DNA of 5,898 bases from Clostridia bacterium. GTDB taxonomy: Bacteria; Bacillota; Clostridia; Oscillospirales; CAG-272. Positions 5,721 to 5,898 of this stretch are shown in pieces. The translations under genes were made by a program, and so were the position numbers. Location of the stretch: NCBI GenBank assembly GCA_017629395.1, contig JAGBXH010000156.1:1-5898 (forward strand). The letters run 5' to 3'. Positions within the stretch are counted from its first letter, which is position 1, and the number at the start of each line of letters is the position of its first letter. Below the pieces are notes generated by a model. The model saw nothing but the letters and a program-made list of their open reading frames with translations. It made no database searches and was not told where the DNA came from.

Positions 5721-5872
5721 TTTGCCAAGCAAATCACAGTTATATTCGCCTTTGGCGAGTGATATGCACTTCGCGCGTTGGATGTTCAAGGCGAATATAA
5801 TATCACTATCGCGTAAGCGATAATATCACTCCGACGAAGTCGGAATATCACTTTGTGAAACAAAATATCACT
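5718..5872. repeat. Modular hairpin array with ATATCACT direct repeats
   Basis: Perfect small hairpins follow one another: 5718-5725/5729-5736 (8 bp, loop CAA), 5746-5750/5754-5758 (5 bp, loop TTT), 5807-5812/5817-5822 (6 bp, loop GTAA), 5830-5835/5839-5844 (6 bp, loop GAA) and 5852-5856/5860-5864 (5 bp, loop GAA). The 8-mer ATATCACT separates them at 5800-5807, 5823-5830, 5845-5852 and 5865-5872, spaced 23, 22 and 20 bases; one inverted copy, AGTGATAT, is at 5758-5765. A perfect 13-bp long-range inverted repeat joins 5740-5752 to 5788-5800. No coding capacity is visible. This looks like a non-autonomous mobile repeat of a type I recall from gut Clostridia. Several stems have different sequences but the same shape, which suggests structure is what is kept. 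Confidence 0.75.
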
Positions 5873-5875
5873 AAT

Positions 5876-5898
5876 AAAAAAGCCTTGCATTAGGCTCC
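5876..5898. repeat. Start of a second repeat or terminator hairpin, cut by the window edge
   Basis: A run of six A's (5876-5881) leads into AGCCT (5881-5885), which pairs with AGGCT (5892-5896) around the loop TGCATT. The window ends two bases later. On the minus strand the A-run would be a T-run after the hairpin, so it could be the terminator of a convergent gene downstream. It also resembles the edge of another dispersed element. The data do not decide. Confidence 0.45.

Noticed and set aside
5800..5872. CRISPR array
   Set aside because: The repeat is only 8 bases, the pieces between copies are 12-15 bases and self-complementary, and there are no cas genes in view.

Overview
This window looks like chromosomal DNA from a low-to-mid GC Firmicute, most likely a gut-type Clostridia. 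The evidence is AGGAGG-type ribosome binding sites, sigma-A promoters with consensus spacing and extended -10 elements, a tRNA with an encoded CCA end, an RF3 gene, and hairpin-rich intergenic repeats of the kind common in uncultured gut Clostridia. The taxonomic call is an inference; no marker gene here settles it. All genes lie on the + strand.

Region 1 (1-181) is a tRNA-Ser(GCU) gene with its own -10 box, a short leader hairpin and a very strong intrinsic terminator. Region 2 (182-760) holds a short palindrome, then a consensus promoter driving two tiny membrane-protein genes (30 and 64 aa) closed by a terminator. The 30-aa gene is easy to miss because of its size. Region 3 (770-2449) is prfC (peptide chain release factor 3) with its own extended -10 promoter. 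Region 4 (2450-2601) is an intergenic stretch of about 150 bases dominated by an imperfect palindromic element.

Region 5 (2602-5720) is a compact three-gene operon related to ydjI-ydjG-ydjH of Bacillus subtilis. It encodes an SPFH-domain protein with three C-terminal zinc ribbons, a double zinc-ribbon protein with one C-terminal membrane anchor, and a secreted/membrane TPM-domain protein with a Gly-rich tail. In B. subtilis these genes sit with pspA and act in membrane-stress handling; no pspA lies in this window, so the system here is either pspA-free or uses a distant copy. The second gene has no visible Shine-Dalgarno and the third overlaps the second by ATGA, which suggests translational coupling and fixed-ratio production of a membrane complex.

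Region 6 (5718-5898) is a modular hairpin array: small stem-loops separated by an 8-base direct repeat (ATATCACT), with one inverted copy and a long-range inverted repeat. Its first hairpin includes the stop codon of the ydjH-like gene. A second element appears to begin at the window edge. The least explained parts of the window are this array, the palindrome at 2450-2552 and the tiny membrane-protein pair.
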